DNA of 64,000 nucleotides from Hymenobacter sp. DG25B (GTDB taxonomy: Bacteria; Bacteroidota; Bacteroidia; Cytophagales; Hymenobacteraceae). The stretch covers positions 248,001 to 312,000 of the forward strand of contig NZ_CP010054.1 in assembly GCF_000801315.1 (NCBI RefSeq). The letters are read 5' to 3'. The position numbers were made by a program, and so were the translations under genes. This document shows positions 43,714 through 52,851 of this stretch, in pieces; the stretch's first letter is position 1; each line of letters begins with the position of its first letter. The notes beneath the pieces were generated by a model, which saw only the letters and a program-made list of their open reading frames with translations, made no database searches and was not told the origin of the DNA.

Positions 43714-44745
43714 ATGCCTACCCCTATTCAAACTGGTTTGCTTGCTTACGGAATGTCGGGGCGGGTATTTCACGCGCCTTTTCTGGAGGCCCACCCCGGC
43801 TTTGCGCTGGCCGCCGTAACCGAGCGGCATGAGCAGCAGGCCCACCTTCAGTACCCGGCGGTGCGGAGCGTGGCCAGCGTAGAAGCGCTGCTGGCCGATG
43901 AAGCCCTGGAGCTGGTGGTGGTGAACACGCCCAACAACACCCACGTGGAGTTTGCCCGGCAGGCCCTGCTGGCCGGCAAGCACGTGCTCCTGGAAAAACC
44001 CGTGGCTACTACCGTGGCGGAAATACGGGAGCTGTATGTCCTGAGCCGCCGCGTAAACCGCCACCTGCTTCCCTACCAGAACCGCCGCTGGGACAGTGAC
44101 TTTCAGCTGGTGCGGCAGGTGGTGGAAAGCGGGCAGCTGGGCCGGCTGGTAGAAGTCCACTTCCGCTTCGACCGCTACAAGCTGGCCCTCAACAAAAAAA
44201 CCTTCAAGGAAAACCCAATTCCCGGCAGCGGCCTGCTCTACGACCTGGGCCCGCACCTGCTGGATCAGGTTATCAGTCTGTTCGGCCCGCCCCAACACAG
44301 CTACAAGGCCCTGAGCAGCTACCGCCCCGGCTCCAAGGTAGATGATTACTTCACCTTTCACTTTCGATACGCATCCGGGCTGCACGTAACGGTGACCAGC
44401 AGTTTGCTGGTAGCCGCCCCCGGCCCGGCCTTTGCGCTGCATGGCACCGCCGGCAGCTTCAGCAAGCTCCGCGCCGATGTGCAGGAAGCCCAGCTACTGC
44501 AGGGCATTTCGCCGCTGGCGGATGAGTACGGCTTGGAACCGGCAGAAGCCGCCGGCCAGCTCACGCTGGCCGCGTCCAACGGTAGCCTTTCTCACGCTGT
44601 GTTACCCGCCCCCCGCGGCCACTACATGGGGTTATTTGAAGCGGCCTACCGCACCATCCGGCATGGGCAGCCCTACCCCATAACCGAGGCTGATATTATG
44701 GCCCAGCTGGCGCTCCTGGAGCAGCCGCCCACGGCAGCCAGCTAG
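43714..44745 (+). CDS. Gfo/Idh/MocA-family oxidoreductase
   Basis: The 343-residue protein has an N-terminal Rossmann domain (GLLAYGMSGRVFHAPFLEAH) and VVNTPNNTHVEFARQALLAG, then HVLLEKPVATTVAE with the conserved EKP lysine. The C-terminal GFO_IDH_MocA domain (SGLLYDLGPHLLDQVISLFG) contains the family Asp and His. It binds NAD(P) and oxidises or reduces a sugar-like substrate that is not identifiable here. Its stop overlaps the convergent ClC gene by 4 bases. Confidence 0.9.
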   Translation: MPTPIQTGLLAYGMSGRVFHAPFLEAHPGFALAAVTERHEQQAHLQYPAVRSVASVEALLADEALELVVVNTPNNTHVEFARQALLAGKHVLLEKPVATTVAEIRELYVLSRRVNRHLLPYQNRRWDSDFQLVRQVVESGQLGRLVEVHFRFDRYKLALNKKTFKENPIPGSGLLYDLGPHLLDQVISLFGPPQHSYKALSSYRPGSKVDDYFTFHFRYASGLHVTVTSSLLVAAPGPAFALHGTAGSFSKLRADVQEAQLLQGISPLADEYGLEPAEAAGQLTLAASNGSLSHAVLPAPRGHYMGLFEAAYRTIRHGQPYPITEADIMAQLALLEQPPTAAS

Positions 44746-46628
44746 CTGCGCACGCGGTTACCACGCAGAAGCTTGTTGCCGCGCAGCATAATCCGGATGC
44801 CGTGGCGACGCAGGGAAATATCCGTCTGGGAGCCCTCCTCTTCTTCCAGCCGGAAGCGGTAGGAGCGGATAATATCGTGGTACGACAGCACGCCCGTGAC
44901 CAGGCGCGGGTTTTCCGGCGATACCACCGGCAGCACATCTACGCCGGCGCGGGCCATAGTGCTTACCGCCGCCCGCAGCGTATCCGTGGCCTGCACGGAG
45001 GGCAGCTGGGCCGAAACAATGCTGCGGATGGAGGCCGCCAAATCAGGGTAGGGACCGTAGAGCTCCGCTACGCTCACTATGCCTTCGAATACCCCATTAT
45101 TGTCGACGATGACAAAGTAATTGGCCCGGTTATCGGGTTTGCGGCCCAGCCACTCGCGCACTTCCTGCAGGGAGTTTTCGGCGCTAACCGTGAGGCCGCC
45201 TTCGCGCAGCACCTGCTCTACCCGGATTTTCTCCAGGGCGTCGGGCTCGTAGGAATCGGGCGTTTTCACGCCGCGACGGGCTATTTTCTCCGTCATAATG
45301 GTGTTGTCCATCAGCAGGGTAGAAACCAGGTACGAGCCCACGCAGGCTCCCAGCAAAGGCAGCAAAGGGTTAGACTGCCCGGTAAATTCTACAGCGAAAA
45401 TGATGGATGTGAGCAGGGCCCGGGAGGCACCCGCAAACATGGCCGCCATACCCACTAATGCTGCCAGCGGCAGCACTACGCCGGCCTCGGGAAACAGCTG
45501 CTGCGCTACCAAACCCAACAGCGCCCCAGTAGCCCCGCCAATAGTAAGCAAGGGCGCCAGCGTGCCACCAGAGGTGCCGCTGCCTAGGGAAATAGCCCAG
45601 GAAGTAAACTTCAGCAGGCACAACGACAGAATAACCTGCAGGGGCAGCTTGCCCGACAGCAAATCAATGATATTCTCATAGCCCACCCCCAGGGTGCGCG
45701 GGGCAAAATAGCCCACCAGGCCCACGGCCAGACCGCCCAGCGCCGGCCACCACATCCAATGAATGGGTAGCTCCTCAAACATATCCTCAATCCAATACAC
45801 CAGCTTGGTAACCAGAACGGAAATGGCCCCAATCAGCAGGCCCATTACGCTATAAACTGCCAGTGCTTCGTTGCCGGGGGCAGCCACCAGCGGCATGGGA
45901 AAAGTAGGTCCTGCTTCGAATAACACATGATGGCCCGCCGCCCCGGTAATACAGGCCAGGGCCACGGGAATAATGGAGCGCGGCGAAAACTCAAACAACA
46001 GCAGCTCAATAGCCAGGAAAATGGCCGCTACCGGCGTGCCGAAGATGGCCGTCATGCCGGCCGTAGCGCCGGCCGCCAGCAGCACCTTTCGCTCAGAGTG
46101 GGTGATTTTCAGCAGCTGACCCACCGTGGAGCCAAAAGCGCCGCCCGTGGCAATAATGGGCCCCTCGGCGCCAAACGGGCCGCCGGTACCAATGGAAATG
46201 GCCGCCGAAAGAGGCTTCAGCAGCATAATGGAAGGCTTGATGCGGCTTTTATTAGTCAGAATCTGCTCCATGGCCTCCGGAATACCGTGGCCCCGAATGG
46301 CCTTGGAGCCATACAGCGCCATAAGACCGACGAGCAGGCCTCCCACGGCGGGCAACAATATCACAAACAGCCCCAGGTGGTTATCGGCCGGGCTGTGGTA
46401 CCGCACCGAAAGCTCCCCGAAAAACGACAGGTTGGTAACCAGGTTAATCAGGTAAACCAACAGGCGGGCTACCACACTGATGACTACGGCAATACCTATG
46501 GCCAGCACTGCAATCCAAATCGTTCGTCGGGTATTCTGCAGGCGCTGGGTCTGCATATTTTCGGAGGCCAGGGCCAGGTCGAGCGAGGTGGAAACAGGAA
46601 TGCCAGTGTGAGGAGCCGTATTCTTCAT
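44742..46628 (-). CDS. ClC-family chloride channel/antiporter with CBS pair
   Basis: The 628-residue membrane protein has about ten or more hydrophobic segments and the ClC selectivity motifs. GPFGAEGP holds the gating Glu of GREGP-type motifs, and GSGTSGGTLAPLLTIGG is the GxFxP-region equivalent. A retained gating Glu favours, but does not prove, Cl-/H+ exchange. Residues after about 480 form two CBS domains (LQEVREWLGRKPDNRANYFV and ATDTLRAAVSTMARAGVDVL) that could bind adenine nucleotides. The start is the ATG at 46628, not the TTG before it. Confidence 0.92.
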   Translation of the reverse strand: MKNTAPHTGIPVSTSLDLALASENMQTQRLQNTRRTIWIAVLAIGIAVVISVVARLLVYLINLVTNLSFFGELSVRYHSPADNHLGLFVILLPAVGGLLVGLMALYGSKAIRGHGIPEAMEQILTNKSRIKPSIMLLKPLSAAISIGTGGPFGAEGPIIATGGAFGSTVGQLLKITHSERKVLLAAGATAGMTAIFGTPVAAIFLAIELLLFEFSPRSIIPVALACITGAAGHHVLFEAGPTFPMPLVAAPGNEALAVYSVMGLLIGAISVLVTKLVYWIEDMFEELPIHWMWWPALGGLAVGLVGYFAPRTLGVGYENIIDLLSGKLPLQVILSLCLLKFTSWAISLGSGTSGGTLAPLLTIGGATGALLGLVAQQLFPEAGVVLPLAALVGMAAMFAGASRALLTSIIFAVEFTGQSNPLLPLLGACVGSYLVSTLLMDNTIMTEKIARRGVKTPDSYEPDALEKIRVEQVLREGGLTVSAENSLQEVREWLGRKPDNRANYFVIVDNNGVFEGIVSVAELYGPYPDLAASIRSIVSAQLPSVQATDTLRAAVSTMARAGVDVLPVVSPENPRLVTGVLSYHDIIRSYRFRLEEEEGSQTDISLRRHGIRIMLRGNKLLRGNRVRS

Positions 46629-46735
46629 CAAGAAATGGATTTGGTACTTTTAATAGACACGTTGCACCACCAATAGGTTTTCCTTTGATACTGAAACCGA
46701 AGGAAGTGCATAGCTAGGGTACGGGCGCGGCGCCA

Positions 46736-46743
46736 CAAAAGTA
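46736..46743 (-). promoter_or_regulatory. Bacteroidota -7 box of the ClC gene
   Basis: On the minus strand this reads TACTTTTG, an exact TAnnTTTG match 108 bases before the ClC start. A TTTG at 46767-46770 stands 23 bases upstream, slightly longer than the usual spacer. Confidence 0.45.
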
Positions 46744-46853
46744 GAGCCGCTTTCCCGGAGCAGAGGCAAAAAGCGGCCTGTCTGCTACCAGCATCCGTTG
46801 GCGCGGGCTTACCTAACAATCCATAAAAAACTCATTAACAGTTTATTATCTCA

Positions 46854-47363
46854 CTAAAGAGCCAGCTCCTTTTCGTAGCAAAAAAAACGCAACCCGGGCC
46901 GGAAGGCCAGCGTGATTTCGCCCGCAAAGCGGTAGCCCAGCTTGGGAAACAGGGCCTGCGTCGCACGATTTTCGGAGTTGGTATCTACGCGGGCCACGCG
47001 CAGGCCCCAGGCCCGGCCCTGCTCTTCTGCCTGGGCCAGCAACGCCGCGGCTATGCCTTTGCCCTGGGCGGCGGGGTGTACGGCCAGGCGGTGCGTAACC
47101 ACGGCGGGCTCGGCGGCGTCCCAGTCGGCCTGGGCATATTCCGGGTCCTGGGCCGTGGTGAGGGCCGCTACGCCGACCACCCGCCCATCCAGCTCGGCCA
47201 CCCAGAGCCAGTCCTTGGCAATATCTTCTTGAAACACCTGCTCATTAGGGTAGGTGGCCTCCCATTGAAAATTGCCGGCAGCCTGCATCAGCGGCACTAC
47301 AGCCTGCACGATGCGCAGAATAGCAGGCAAATCTTGGGTGGTAGCCAGGCGAACGTGAAGCAT
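46854..47363 (-). CDS. GNAT-family N-acetyltransferase
   Basis: The 169-residue protein has the GNAT core: RLATTQDLPAILRIV (strand 1/helix 1), VVGVAALTTAQ, and VTHRLAVHPAAQGKGIAAAL with the acetyl-CoA loop (Q/RxxGxG/A). LRVARVDTNSENRATQALF and LGYRFAGEI complete it. The acceptor is unknown. It is followed 18 bases upstream by the TetA-like gene on the same strand, so they probably form one unit. Confidence 0.87.
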   Translation of the reverse strand: MLHVRLATTQDLPAILRIVQAVVPLMQAAGNFQWEATYPNEQVFQEDIAKDWLWVAELDGRVVGVAALTTAQDPEYAQADWDAAEPAVVTHRLAVHPAAQGKGIAAALLAQAEEQGRAWGLRVARVDTNSENRATQALFPKLGYRFAGEITLAFRPGLRFFCYEKELAL

Positions 47364-47381
47364 AGAAGGAAGCAGACGGCG

Positions 47382-48626
47382 TTAGGCGGAAGTTTGCTGC
47401 GCTACGGGGGCCGGGTGCCGGTAGTGCGCCAGGGAGCGGAGGGTGAACAGCAGGCTGGCCAGCGCCAGCACGGAGCCCATCAGAAACGGAGCGCCCGCAA
47501 AGTGGACTGGCGCCCCGGGGCTGGTGAAATAAGCAAACAGATTGGTCATGAGCGGTGGCCCCAGGATGGTGGTCAGGCTCACGAGGCTGGTGAGGGCTCC
47601 TTGCAGCTCACCCTGCTCATTAGGCGGCACCTGGCCGGAAATAATGCCCTGCAGCGCCGGCCCCGTAATACCGCCCAGGCAGTAAGGCACCAGGAAGGCA
47701 AACATCTGCCAGCTCTGGCCGGCAAACGCAAACAGCAGCAGGCCAAAGCTATATAGCAGCAAGCCGGCGTATACCGTGTTGCGCTGGCCCAGGCGGGCAA
47801 TAATAAAACGAATGAGCCCGCCCTGCACAATAGCCGTCAGCAGCCCTACAAAGCCCAGGGAATAGCCCACCCAGCGCTCCGTCCAGCTGAATTTCAGCAT
47901 GGTATAATACGTCCAGGTAGATTGCACCGCGTGGGAAGCAATGTACACCAGCACCAGGGATACGATGAGGCCGGCCACCACCGGGTAGCGGCGCAGCTGC
48001 AGCAGAGAGCCCACCGGGTTGGCCCGGCGCCAGTTAAAGCGGCGCCGGTGCTGCTGGTCCAGCGACTCGGGCAGCACCAGGTAGCCATACAGGAAATTAA
48101 CCAGGCTGAGGCCGGCGGCCACCATAAAGGGCACCCGCGGCCCCCAATGGCTGAAAATACCGCCCAGCGTGGGCCCAATGATGAACCCCAGCCCAAAGGC
48201 GGCGCCCACCATGCCAAAGTTCTGGGCCCGCTTTTCCGGGGTGCTGATATCGGCAATGTAGGCGGTAGCCGTGGTGAAGCTGGCCCCGGCTATGCCGGCA
48301 ATCAGGCGCCCAACAAACAGCCACCCAATAGTAGGGGCCAAGGCCAGGAATATGTAGTCGATGCCCAGGCCCAGCAGGGAAAACAGCAGGATGGGGCGCC
48401 GCCCAAACCGGTCACTGAGCCCGCCCAGCACGGGGGAGCACAGAAACTGCATAATGGCGTAGGAAAACGTGAGCCACCCGCCGTACTGGGAAGCCTCGCT
48501 GAGCCCGCCGCCCGTGAGTTGCTCAATCAGGCGGGGCATTACGGGAATAATGATGCCCAGCCCAATAACATCTACCAGAATAGTGATGAAAATGAAGCCC
48601 AGGGCCGCGTTGCGTTTAGCAGACAT
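47382..48626 (-). CDS. TCR/Tet-type MFS transporter
   Basis: The 414-residue protein has 12 predicted helices, the N-terminal [20 protein letters not shown] typical of TetA-type transporters, and motif [12 protein letters not shown] between helices 2 and 3. [19 protein letters not shown] (motif-C region) and [12 protein letters not shown] follow. It resembles chromosomal TetA-like exporters. Sequence does not show tetracycline as a substrate, and no TetR-type regulator is adjacent. Confidence 0.88.
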   Translation of the reverse strand: MSAKRNAALGFIFITILVDVIGLGIIIPVMPRLIEQLTGGGLSEASQYGGWLTFSYAIMQFLCSPVLGGLSDRFGRRPILLFSLLGLGIDYIFLALAPTIGWLFVGRLIAGIAGASFTTATAYIADISTPEKRAQNFGMVGAAFGLGFIIGPTLGGIFSHWGPRVPFMVAAGLSLVNFLYGYLVLPESLDQQHRRRFNWRRANPVGSLLQLRRYPVVAGLIVSLVLVYIASHAVQSTWTYYTMLKFSWTERWVGYSLGFVGLLTAIVQGGLIRFIIARLGQRNTVYAGLLLYSFGLLLFAFAGQSWQMFAFLVPYCLGGITGPALQGIISGQVPPNEQGELQGALTSLVSLTTILGPPLMTNLFAYFTSPGAPVHFAGAPFLMGSVLALASLLFTLRSLAHYRHPAPVAQQTSA

Positions 48627-48651
48627 AAAGCAGAATATAAACTACGGATAC

Positions 48652-49068
48652 TCAGACGGTGGAAACATTTTGGCCTTGCAGCCAGGCAATGGCCTCACCC
48701 TCTTCAATAAACCGCTCCGCCATAAAGGCTTTGCCCACAAAAAAGGAAGGTGGCGGAAAGGCAGCATCGGCCTCCTGATTGCGCAGTATTACCGGGCCCA
48801 GCAGGTAGGCCAGCCGCAGGTGCCCGCCCAGGTGCGTTCCGGCATCAGGCAGAAAGGTGCCCACCATCCATTGCGCGCCTTCCTTATCGGTATTGATGCG
48901 GCGGCGGGCATCCAGCAGCCAGTGTCGGCACTGACGCCCGGCCGCTTGCTCCAGCAGGTAGCGGTAGCCTGCCTGCATTTCCGCCCCGGAAACCAACCGC
49001 ATCCATCGACCAAAGAGAATATCCAGGTCGGCCCGATAAACCACATGGAGAAAGTCGGAAACGTGCAT
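48652..49068 (-). CDS. Hypothetical SpoIIAA/STAS-like protein
   Basis: A 138-residue soluble protein (MHVSDFLHVVYRADLDILFG) ending FIEEGEAIAWLQGQNVSTV. Length, strand-helix alternation and the AIAWL ending resemble the 26897-27331 product and small SEC14/STAS-like proteins. It contains HWLLDARRRINTDKEGAQWM near the middle. No catalytic motif is seen. It is 25 bases upstream of the TetA-like gene on the same strand. Confidence 0.5.
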   Translation of the reverse strand: MHVSDFLHVVYRADLDILFGRWMRLVSGAEMQAGYRYLLEQAAGRQCRHWLLDARRRINTDKEGAQWMVGTFLPDAGTHLGGHLRLAYLLGPVILRNQEADAAFPPPSFFVGKAFMAERFIEEGEAIAWLQGQNVSTV

Positions 49069-49289
49069 AGGAAAAGAGCAGAAAGAAGAAGGCTAAAGGT
49101 AGGAAGGCGGGGCGGGGAATTTCGTATGTCCTGCCTGTAGCCAGGGCATCAAGGCAAAGTTTTGGCTATCAGGAAGCGCCTAAAAAGCCAAAGTTATATA
49201 GCGTCTTTTCGGCCACAGCTATAAATTTATAATGTATATTTAATTAGTTATATCTCTAATGGTTTCACCTGTTTAAACTACTGCACACC

Positions 49290-49931
49290 ATGGCTATCCA
49301 AAAGTATCAAAGTTCCTTTCCCGGCACGCCCTCCAGCTTCTCCTCCATGCTGGACCGCTTCTTCAATGACTCATTGGCCTCACAGGGCAGAGTTGCCAGT
49401 TTTTCTCCTCAGGTAGATGCCTTTGAAACTGAACAGGGCTTCGAAATAGAAGCTTCCCTGCCCGGCCTGAAGCGCGACGAAATAAAGGTGGACTTTCAGC
49501 AGGGCCGCCTGGCCATTTCCGGCGAGCGGCGGTTCCACAATGAGCGGAATGAGCGGCAGTACCACTTGGTAGAAAACTCCTACGGCTCTTTTTACCGCGC
49601 CTTTGATATGCCCGATACGGTGGACGCCCAGAAGATAGAGGCCACTTTTGAGGATGGGGTGTTGCACGTGCACGTGCCCAAAGACACGCAGAAAACCATG
49701 CGTCACCAGATTGAGGTGCGGGGTGCGCAGGGCAGCCAGCCGGGTGGGGGCGACGGCAATGTTGGCAAAGGCAGCACCAGCGGAAAAATGTCGGAGCGGG
49801 TGGGGCGTGATGCTACGGATATCCCTGTGCAGGATGCTTCTTCTGCTCAACGAGGCGGCAGCCAGCAGCATGCGGCCGGCCAGCAAAACGCGCCCGGCGC
49901 CTCTAAGCAGGGCTCCGGCGTAGGCTCCTGA
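49290..49931 (+). CDS. Hsp20/alpha-crystallin small heat-shock protein
   Basis: The 213-residue ATP-independent holdase has the alpha-crystallin domain at about residues 45-145. It runs VDAFETEQGFEIEASLPGLK, KVDFQQGRLAISGERR, SYGSFYRAFDMPDTVDA and FEDGVLHVHVPK. The C-terminal tail is long and rich in Gly, Ser, Gln and Ala (GGGDGNVGKGSTSGKMSERV and on), without the usual IxI end motif. A shorter Hsp20-like gene follows after a terminator. The AT-rich 220 bases upstream hold no exact vegetative promoter box. Confidence 0.92.
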   Translation: MAIQKYQSSFPGTPSSFSSMLDRFFNDSLASQGRVASFSPQVDAFETEQGFEIEASLPGLKRDEIKVDFQQGRLAISGERRFHNERNERQYHLVENSYGSFYRAFDMPDTVDAQKIEATFEDGVLHVHVPKDTQKTMRHQIEVRGAQGSQPGGGDGNVGKGSTSGKMSERVGRDATDIPVQDASSAQRGGSQQHAAGQQNAPGASKQGSGVGS

Positions 49932-49958
49932 GCAAGATATTCATACCGTAAACAGACT

Positions 49959-49997
49959 AAAAAGCAGGCATTCTTCGCCCGGAATGCCTGCTTTTTT
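49959..49997 (+). terminator. Intrinsic terminator of the Hsp20 gene
   Basis: AAAAAGCAGGCATTC pairs with GAATGCCTGCTTTTTT, 28 bases after the stop. Confidence 0.88.
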
Positions 49998-50131
49998 GCG
50001 TCTGGATTGCAGACAATATGACCGAATGCGCGCTCCTACTACCCTTTTTCTGCGCCATTATGGCTTATTAAGTGTGCGCTACAGATTGGTACGGGGTTTG
50101 AATAACGGTTGCTAACCTTACAGATGTAACT

Positions 50132-50515
50132 ATGAAGCTCATCAGCAAAGAATTTATTCACAACCTGGCCCCCCAGCTGGACTTGCTCAACACCCTGGGT
50201 GGCGGCACGGCGCAGGGCACGTTGCGAGTAGATAAGCGCGAGAAGGGCGTCGTTATTCACGTTGCGGCGCCTTCCGTGCAGCCCGAAAACTTCCACGTGG
50301 TTTTGCACCACAACCGCCTCACGGTGTACTGCGACTTCCGGCATCAGCCAGCAGACAAGCTCGGCGCTCCGCTGTTCGCCCAGTCCCTGGAATTGCCCGA
50401 TACGCTGGACCTGACCCGCATTGATGCCGTGCACGAGAACAACGAGCTACAGGTGCGCATTCCCTATAAGGATGCCACCGGCAAGCCCCGCGAAATCGAC
50501 ATCCGGCAGCGCTAA
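50132..50515 (+). CDS. Divergent Hsp20-like protein
   Basis: A 127-residue protein with an alpha-crystallin-like core. KREKGVVIHVAAPSVQPENF matches the 'vdvPGvkkeDi' region, LHHNRLTVYCDF the following strand, LEDTLDLTRIDA-type text (LELPDTLDLTRIDAVHENNE) the helix-strand pair, and LQVRIPYKD the final strand. The Leu/Pro signature is weaker than in the upstream Hsp20, so it may be specialised or non-oligomeric. It is a separate unit with its own terminator. Confidence 0.65.
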   Translation: MKLISKEFIHNLAPQLDLLNTLGGGTAQGTLRVDKREKGVVIHVAAPSVQPENFHVVLHHNRLTVYCDFRHQPADKLGAPLFAQSLELPDTLDLTRIDAVHENNELQVRIPYKDATGKPREIDIRQR

Positions 50516-50540
50516 GCCTGCTTTTCACCTTTGGTTTTAC

Positions 50541-50574
50541 AGAGCCACTGCCCTACGGCGGTGGCTCTTTTTTT
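50541..50574 (+). terminator. Intrinsic terminator of the Hsp20-like gene
   Basis: AGAGCCAC pairs with GTGGCTCT, followed by seven T residues, 26 bases after the stop. Confidence 0.85.
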
Positions 50575-50596
50575 ATGCATTATGGGGCCGCCGGCA

Positions 50597-50920
50597 CTAG
50601 CTAAACAGCGGCCACAGCAGCACAAAGCTCATCAGTAGGGAAAGGTAGAACCACCCCATCAGCTGCCCCCGGTACCGGCGCGGCAGCCAGTTGCTGAGCA
50701 TCAGTACGGCCACTACTACCAGCGTGAGATGCAAGAGCAGAAACACCACCGTTTTCACCCAGTTGCTGACAATGGTATTCTCCGGCTGCAGCTGGTTGTT
50801 CATGCCCAGCCCGGAGGTGAGCAGCTGGAGCAGGTAAAAAGCCACCAGCTCAAACACCACAAACAGGCCAGCCCCAAGGAGTAGGGCTGGCGGACTGGAT
50901 TTCCGGGAGGCGTCGGCCAT
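50597..50920 (-). CDS. Small membrane protein, three predicted helices
   Basis: A 107-residue protein with hydrophobic segments at about 15-35 (LLGAGLFVVFELVAFYLL), 50-75 (VVFLLLHLTLVVVAVLMLSN) and 88-107 (GWFYLSLLMSFVLLWPLFS). It has no signal motif and no recognised family. It lies 31 bases from the stop of the VF530-like gene on the same strand. Function unknown. Confidence 0.55.
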   Translation of the reverse strand: MADASRKSSPPALLLGAGLFVVFELVAFYLLQLLTSGLGMNNQLQPENTIVSNWVKTVVFLLLHLTLVVVAVLMLSNWLPRRYRGQLMGWFYLSLLMSFVLLWPLFS

Positions 50921-50951
50921 AGCTATTATGGGGTTAGGGCTAAAGTTTTGC

Positions 50952-51221
50952 TTAAGGCCGGGGTTTGCCCAGCACCTCAGCCGTACGAGCCTGAATATAA
51001 AGCTCTTCTACCTTGGCGCGGGCCCAGGGCGTGCGCCGCAAAAAGGTAAGGCTGGATTTGATGCTGGGGTTCACGGCAAAGCAGTTTACCCGGATGCGGC
51101 TATCCAGCTCCGGCCAGCCATAATGGGCTACCAGGTACTCCAGTATCTGCGCCAGCTTTACGCCGTGCAGCTCGCGGATCAGGTACCCGGACTCGTCCCG
51201 GGCGTCATCAGAAACAGACAT
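50952..51221 (-). CDS. VF530/DUF2132-family DNA-binding protein
   Basis: The 89-residue protein contains LHGVKLAQILEYLVAHYGWP, then NCFAVNPSIKSSLTFLRRTP and WARAKVEELYIQ, the full pattern of VF530 proteins. That family was structurally related to DNA-binding folds; physiological role is unknown. It is transcribed with the small membrane protein downstream. Confidence 0.87.
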   Translation of the reverse strand: MSVSDDARDESGYLIRELHGVKLAQILEYLVAHYGWPELDSRIRVNCFAVNPSIKSSLTFLRRTPWARAKVEELYIQARTAEVLGKPRP

Positions 51222-51314
51222 ACAAGCAGACTTTGCGGCGAAGTTGCAAAAACTCTGGCGGCTTTCCGGCGGGTAGCAGCCGCCCGGCAGGTACCAGAAC
51301 CGGCCGATGTGCGT

Positions 51315-51322
51315 TACTTTTG
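51315..51322 (+). promoter_or_regulatory. Bacteroidota -7 box before the GH25 gene
   Basis: TACTTTTG matches TAnnTTTG and lies 14 bases before the ATG at 51337. This implies a very short leader and supports that start. Confidence 0.45.
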
Positions 51323-51336
51323 TCCAGTATCCGCTT

Positions 51337-52176
51337 ATGAGTCGTTCCCGCCGCCGTACGCCCGTTGCCCGCCGCCGGGCCAGCCCTACCCGTCGCTGGG
51401 CGGTGGTGCTGCTCGCGCTGCTGGTGCTGACCGGCGGTCTTTATAGCCAGTACCGCCGCCAGGTAAACCGCTATGCGCGCCGCCTTTATACTACCTTGGT
51501 AAATCCGCACCTCACGGGCTCAGAGCGCACCCCTTTGCTGGATGGCTACTCCGTGCACGGCATTGATGTGTCGGCGTATCAGGGGCACATCGACTGGCCC
51601 CGCGTGGCGGCCAACAACGTTCGGTTTGCCTTTATTAAAGCCACGGAGGGCGTAACTCTGCGCGACCCGCGCTTCCCGCGCAACTGGCGCGAGGCCCGCA
51701 AGGCGGGGGTGTTCTGCGGAGCCTACCATTACTTCCAGCCCAATTACGATGGCGCCCAGCAGGCCAACCTGTTTGTACGCACCGTGCCCCTGCAGCCCGG
51801 CGACCTGCCCCCGGTGCTGGACGTGGAAGCCCCTGATTTTCATGATGTAGCCGTAATGCGCCGCAACATTGCTACCTGGCTGCGGCTGGTGGAGCGCCAC
51901 TACGGCGCCCGCCCTATCCTGTATTCCAATTACAGCTTTTACCGCCGCTACCTGGCCGGGCATTTTGATGAGTACCCGCTGTGGCTGGCGCACTATGAGG
52001 TGGCCCAGCCGGCTCTGGCCCGGGAGAAATGGATTATCTGGCAGCACAGCGACGAATCCTACGTGCCAGGCATCCGGGGCACGGTAGATTTCAATGTGTT
52101 TCAGGGTAATTACAACAGCCTGCTGGCCTTGCGTTTAGCAGCGCCGCGCCGCCCGGCAGCTCCCCTTCCCCGTTAG
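51337..52176 (+). CDS. GH25-family muramidase (lysozyme-like), membrane anchored
   Basis: The 279-residue protein has a basic N-terminus and one hydrophobic helix (WAVVLLALLVLTGGLY) that anchors it. The GH25 domain follows: GIDVSAYQGHIDW, FAFIKATEGVTLRD, AYHYFQPNYDGAQQAN and PPVLDVEAPDF with the catalytic Asp/Glu region. WIIWQHSDESYVPGI then NVFQGNY closes it. GH25 enzymes cut peptidoglycan between MurNAc and GlcNAc. The ATG at 51337 is preferred over 51307. An RlpA-like gene follows 18 bases later, so a joint cell-wall role is likely. Confidence 0.88.
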   Translation: MSRSRRRTPVARRRASPTRRWAVVLLALLVLTGGLYSQYRRQVNRYARRLYTTLVNPHLTGSERTPLLDGYSVHGIDVSAYQGHIDWPRVAANNVRFAFIKATEGVTLRDPRFPRNWREARKAGVFCGAYHYFQPNYDGAQQANLFVRTVPLQPGDLPPVLDVEAPDFHDVAVMRRNIATWLRLVERHYGARPILYSNYSFYRRYLAGHFDEYPLWLAHYEVAQPALAREKWIIWQHSDESYVPGIRGTVDFNVFQGNYNSLLALRLAAPRRPAAPLPR

Positions 52177-52194
52177 TTTTTGCTACTTTCCGCC

Positions 52195-52560
52195 ATGCGC
52201 TCCATTTCATTTCTTCTGCTGGTCCTGGCTTTCTTAACGGGCTGCGCCGGCGGCAAAGCCTTTACCCAAACCGGGCAGGCCTCTTATTACGCCGATAAAT
52301 TCAACGGTCGTAAAACGGCCAGCGGCTCGGTGTACCGGCCGGGGCAACGCACGGCCGCGCACAATACGCTGCCCTTTGGCACGGTGGTGCGCGTCACCAA
52401 CCCGCGCAACCACCGCTCCGTGAAAGTCACCATTACCGACCGGGGGCCACACGTGAAAGGCCGCATTATTGATCTTTCCCGCAAGGCCGCCCACAAAATT
52501 GGGGTAGATAAAGCCGGCGTAGCGCCGGTGCAGCTGAAAGTGGTGAAAAAAGCCCGCTAA
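52195..52560 (+). CDS. rlpA: RlpA-like septal ring lytic transglycosylase lipoprotein
   Basis: The 121-residue protein has a lipoprotein signal with LTGC (Cys near residue 16) and a DPBB/RlpA domain. It contains QASYYADKFNGRKTASG, RTAAHNTLPFGTVVRVTNPR and VTITDRGPHVKGRIIDLSRK. RlpA of known systems cleaves naked glycan strands; the SPOR domain of longer RlpA proteins is absent, as in many Bacteroidota. The ATG at 52195 starts the signal peptide. It follows the GH25 gene closely. Confidence 0.85.
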   Translation: MRSISFLLLVLAFLTGCAGGKAFTQTGQASYYADKFNGRKTASGSVYRPGQRTAAHNTLPFGTVVRVTNPRNHRSVKVTITDRGPHVKGRIIDLSRKAAHKIGVDKAGVAPVQLKVVKKAR

Positions 52561-52584
52561 AAACCTCTATAGCAACCTCCTCTT

Positions 52585-52791
52585 ATGCGCATTAAAAAGA
52601 AAGTACAGTGGCCGCTTGCCAACTATACCAGCCGGTATACTGCGCTGGGGGCTTTTGTAAAAGCCGCCGAAGCCCAGACCTGGACCGAGGCCGAGGTGCA
52701 GTTTGTGATAGATGAGGTAGTGGAAGCCGCCGATGATGCCGAAGCCCTGGCCATTTTGCAGGACTACACCCAGACCGGCCCCAACCGATAA
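52585..52791 (+). CDS. Small hypothetical protein
   Basis: A 68-residue acidic helical protein ([20 protein letters not shown], then [20 protein letters not shown]). It starts 24 bases after the RlpA stop on the same strand. No known domain is recognised. A GC-rich hairpin (AGGGGCAA/TTGCCCCT) immediately after its stop may end the transcript. Confidence 0.5.
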   Translation: MRIKKKVQWPLANYTSRYTALGAFVKAAEAQTWTEAEVQFVIDEVVEAADDAEALAILQDYTQTGPNR

Positions 52792-52851
52792 GGGGCAACC
52801 CCGCCTGCGCCGGATTGCCCCTGTATACCTTAGTAAAGAACGTAGCAGGAA

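Noticed and set aside
47382..48626. Acquired tetracycline-resistance gene
   Set aside because: It resembles chromosomal TetA-like exporters, has neighbourhood base composition, and lacks a TetR-type gene or mobile element.
52792..52821. Terminator hairpin after the 68-residue gene
   Set aside because: The AGGGGCAA/TTGCCCCT stem has no T-tract, so it is mentioned only with the gene.
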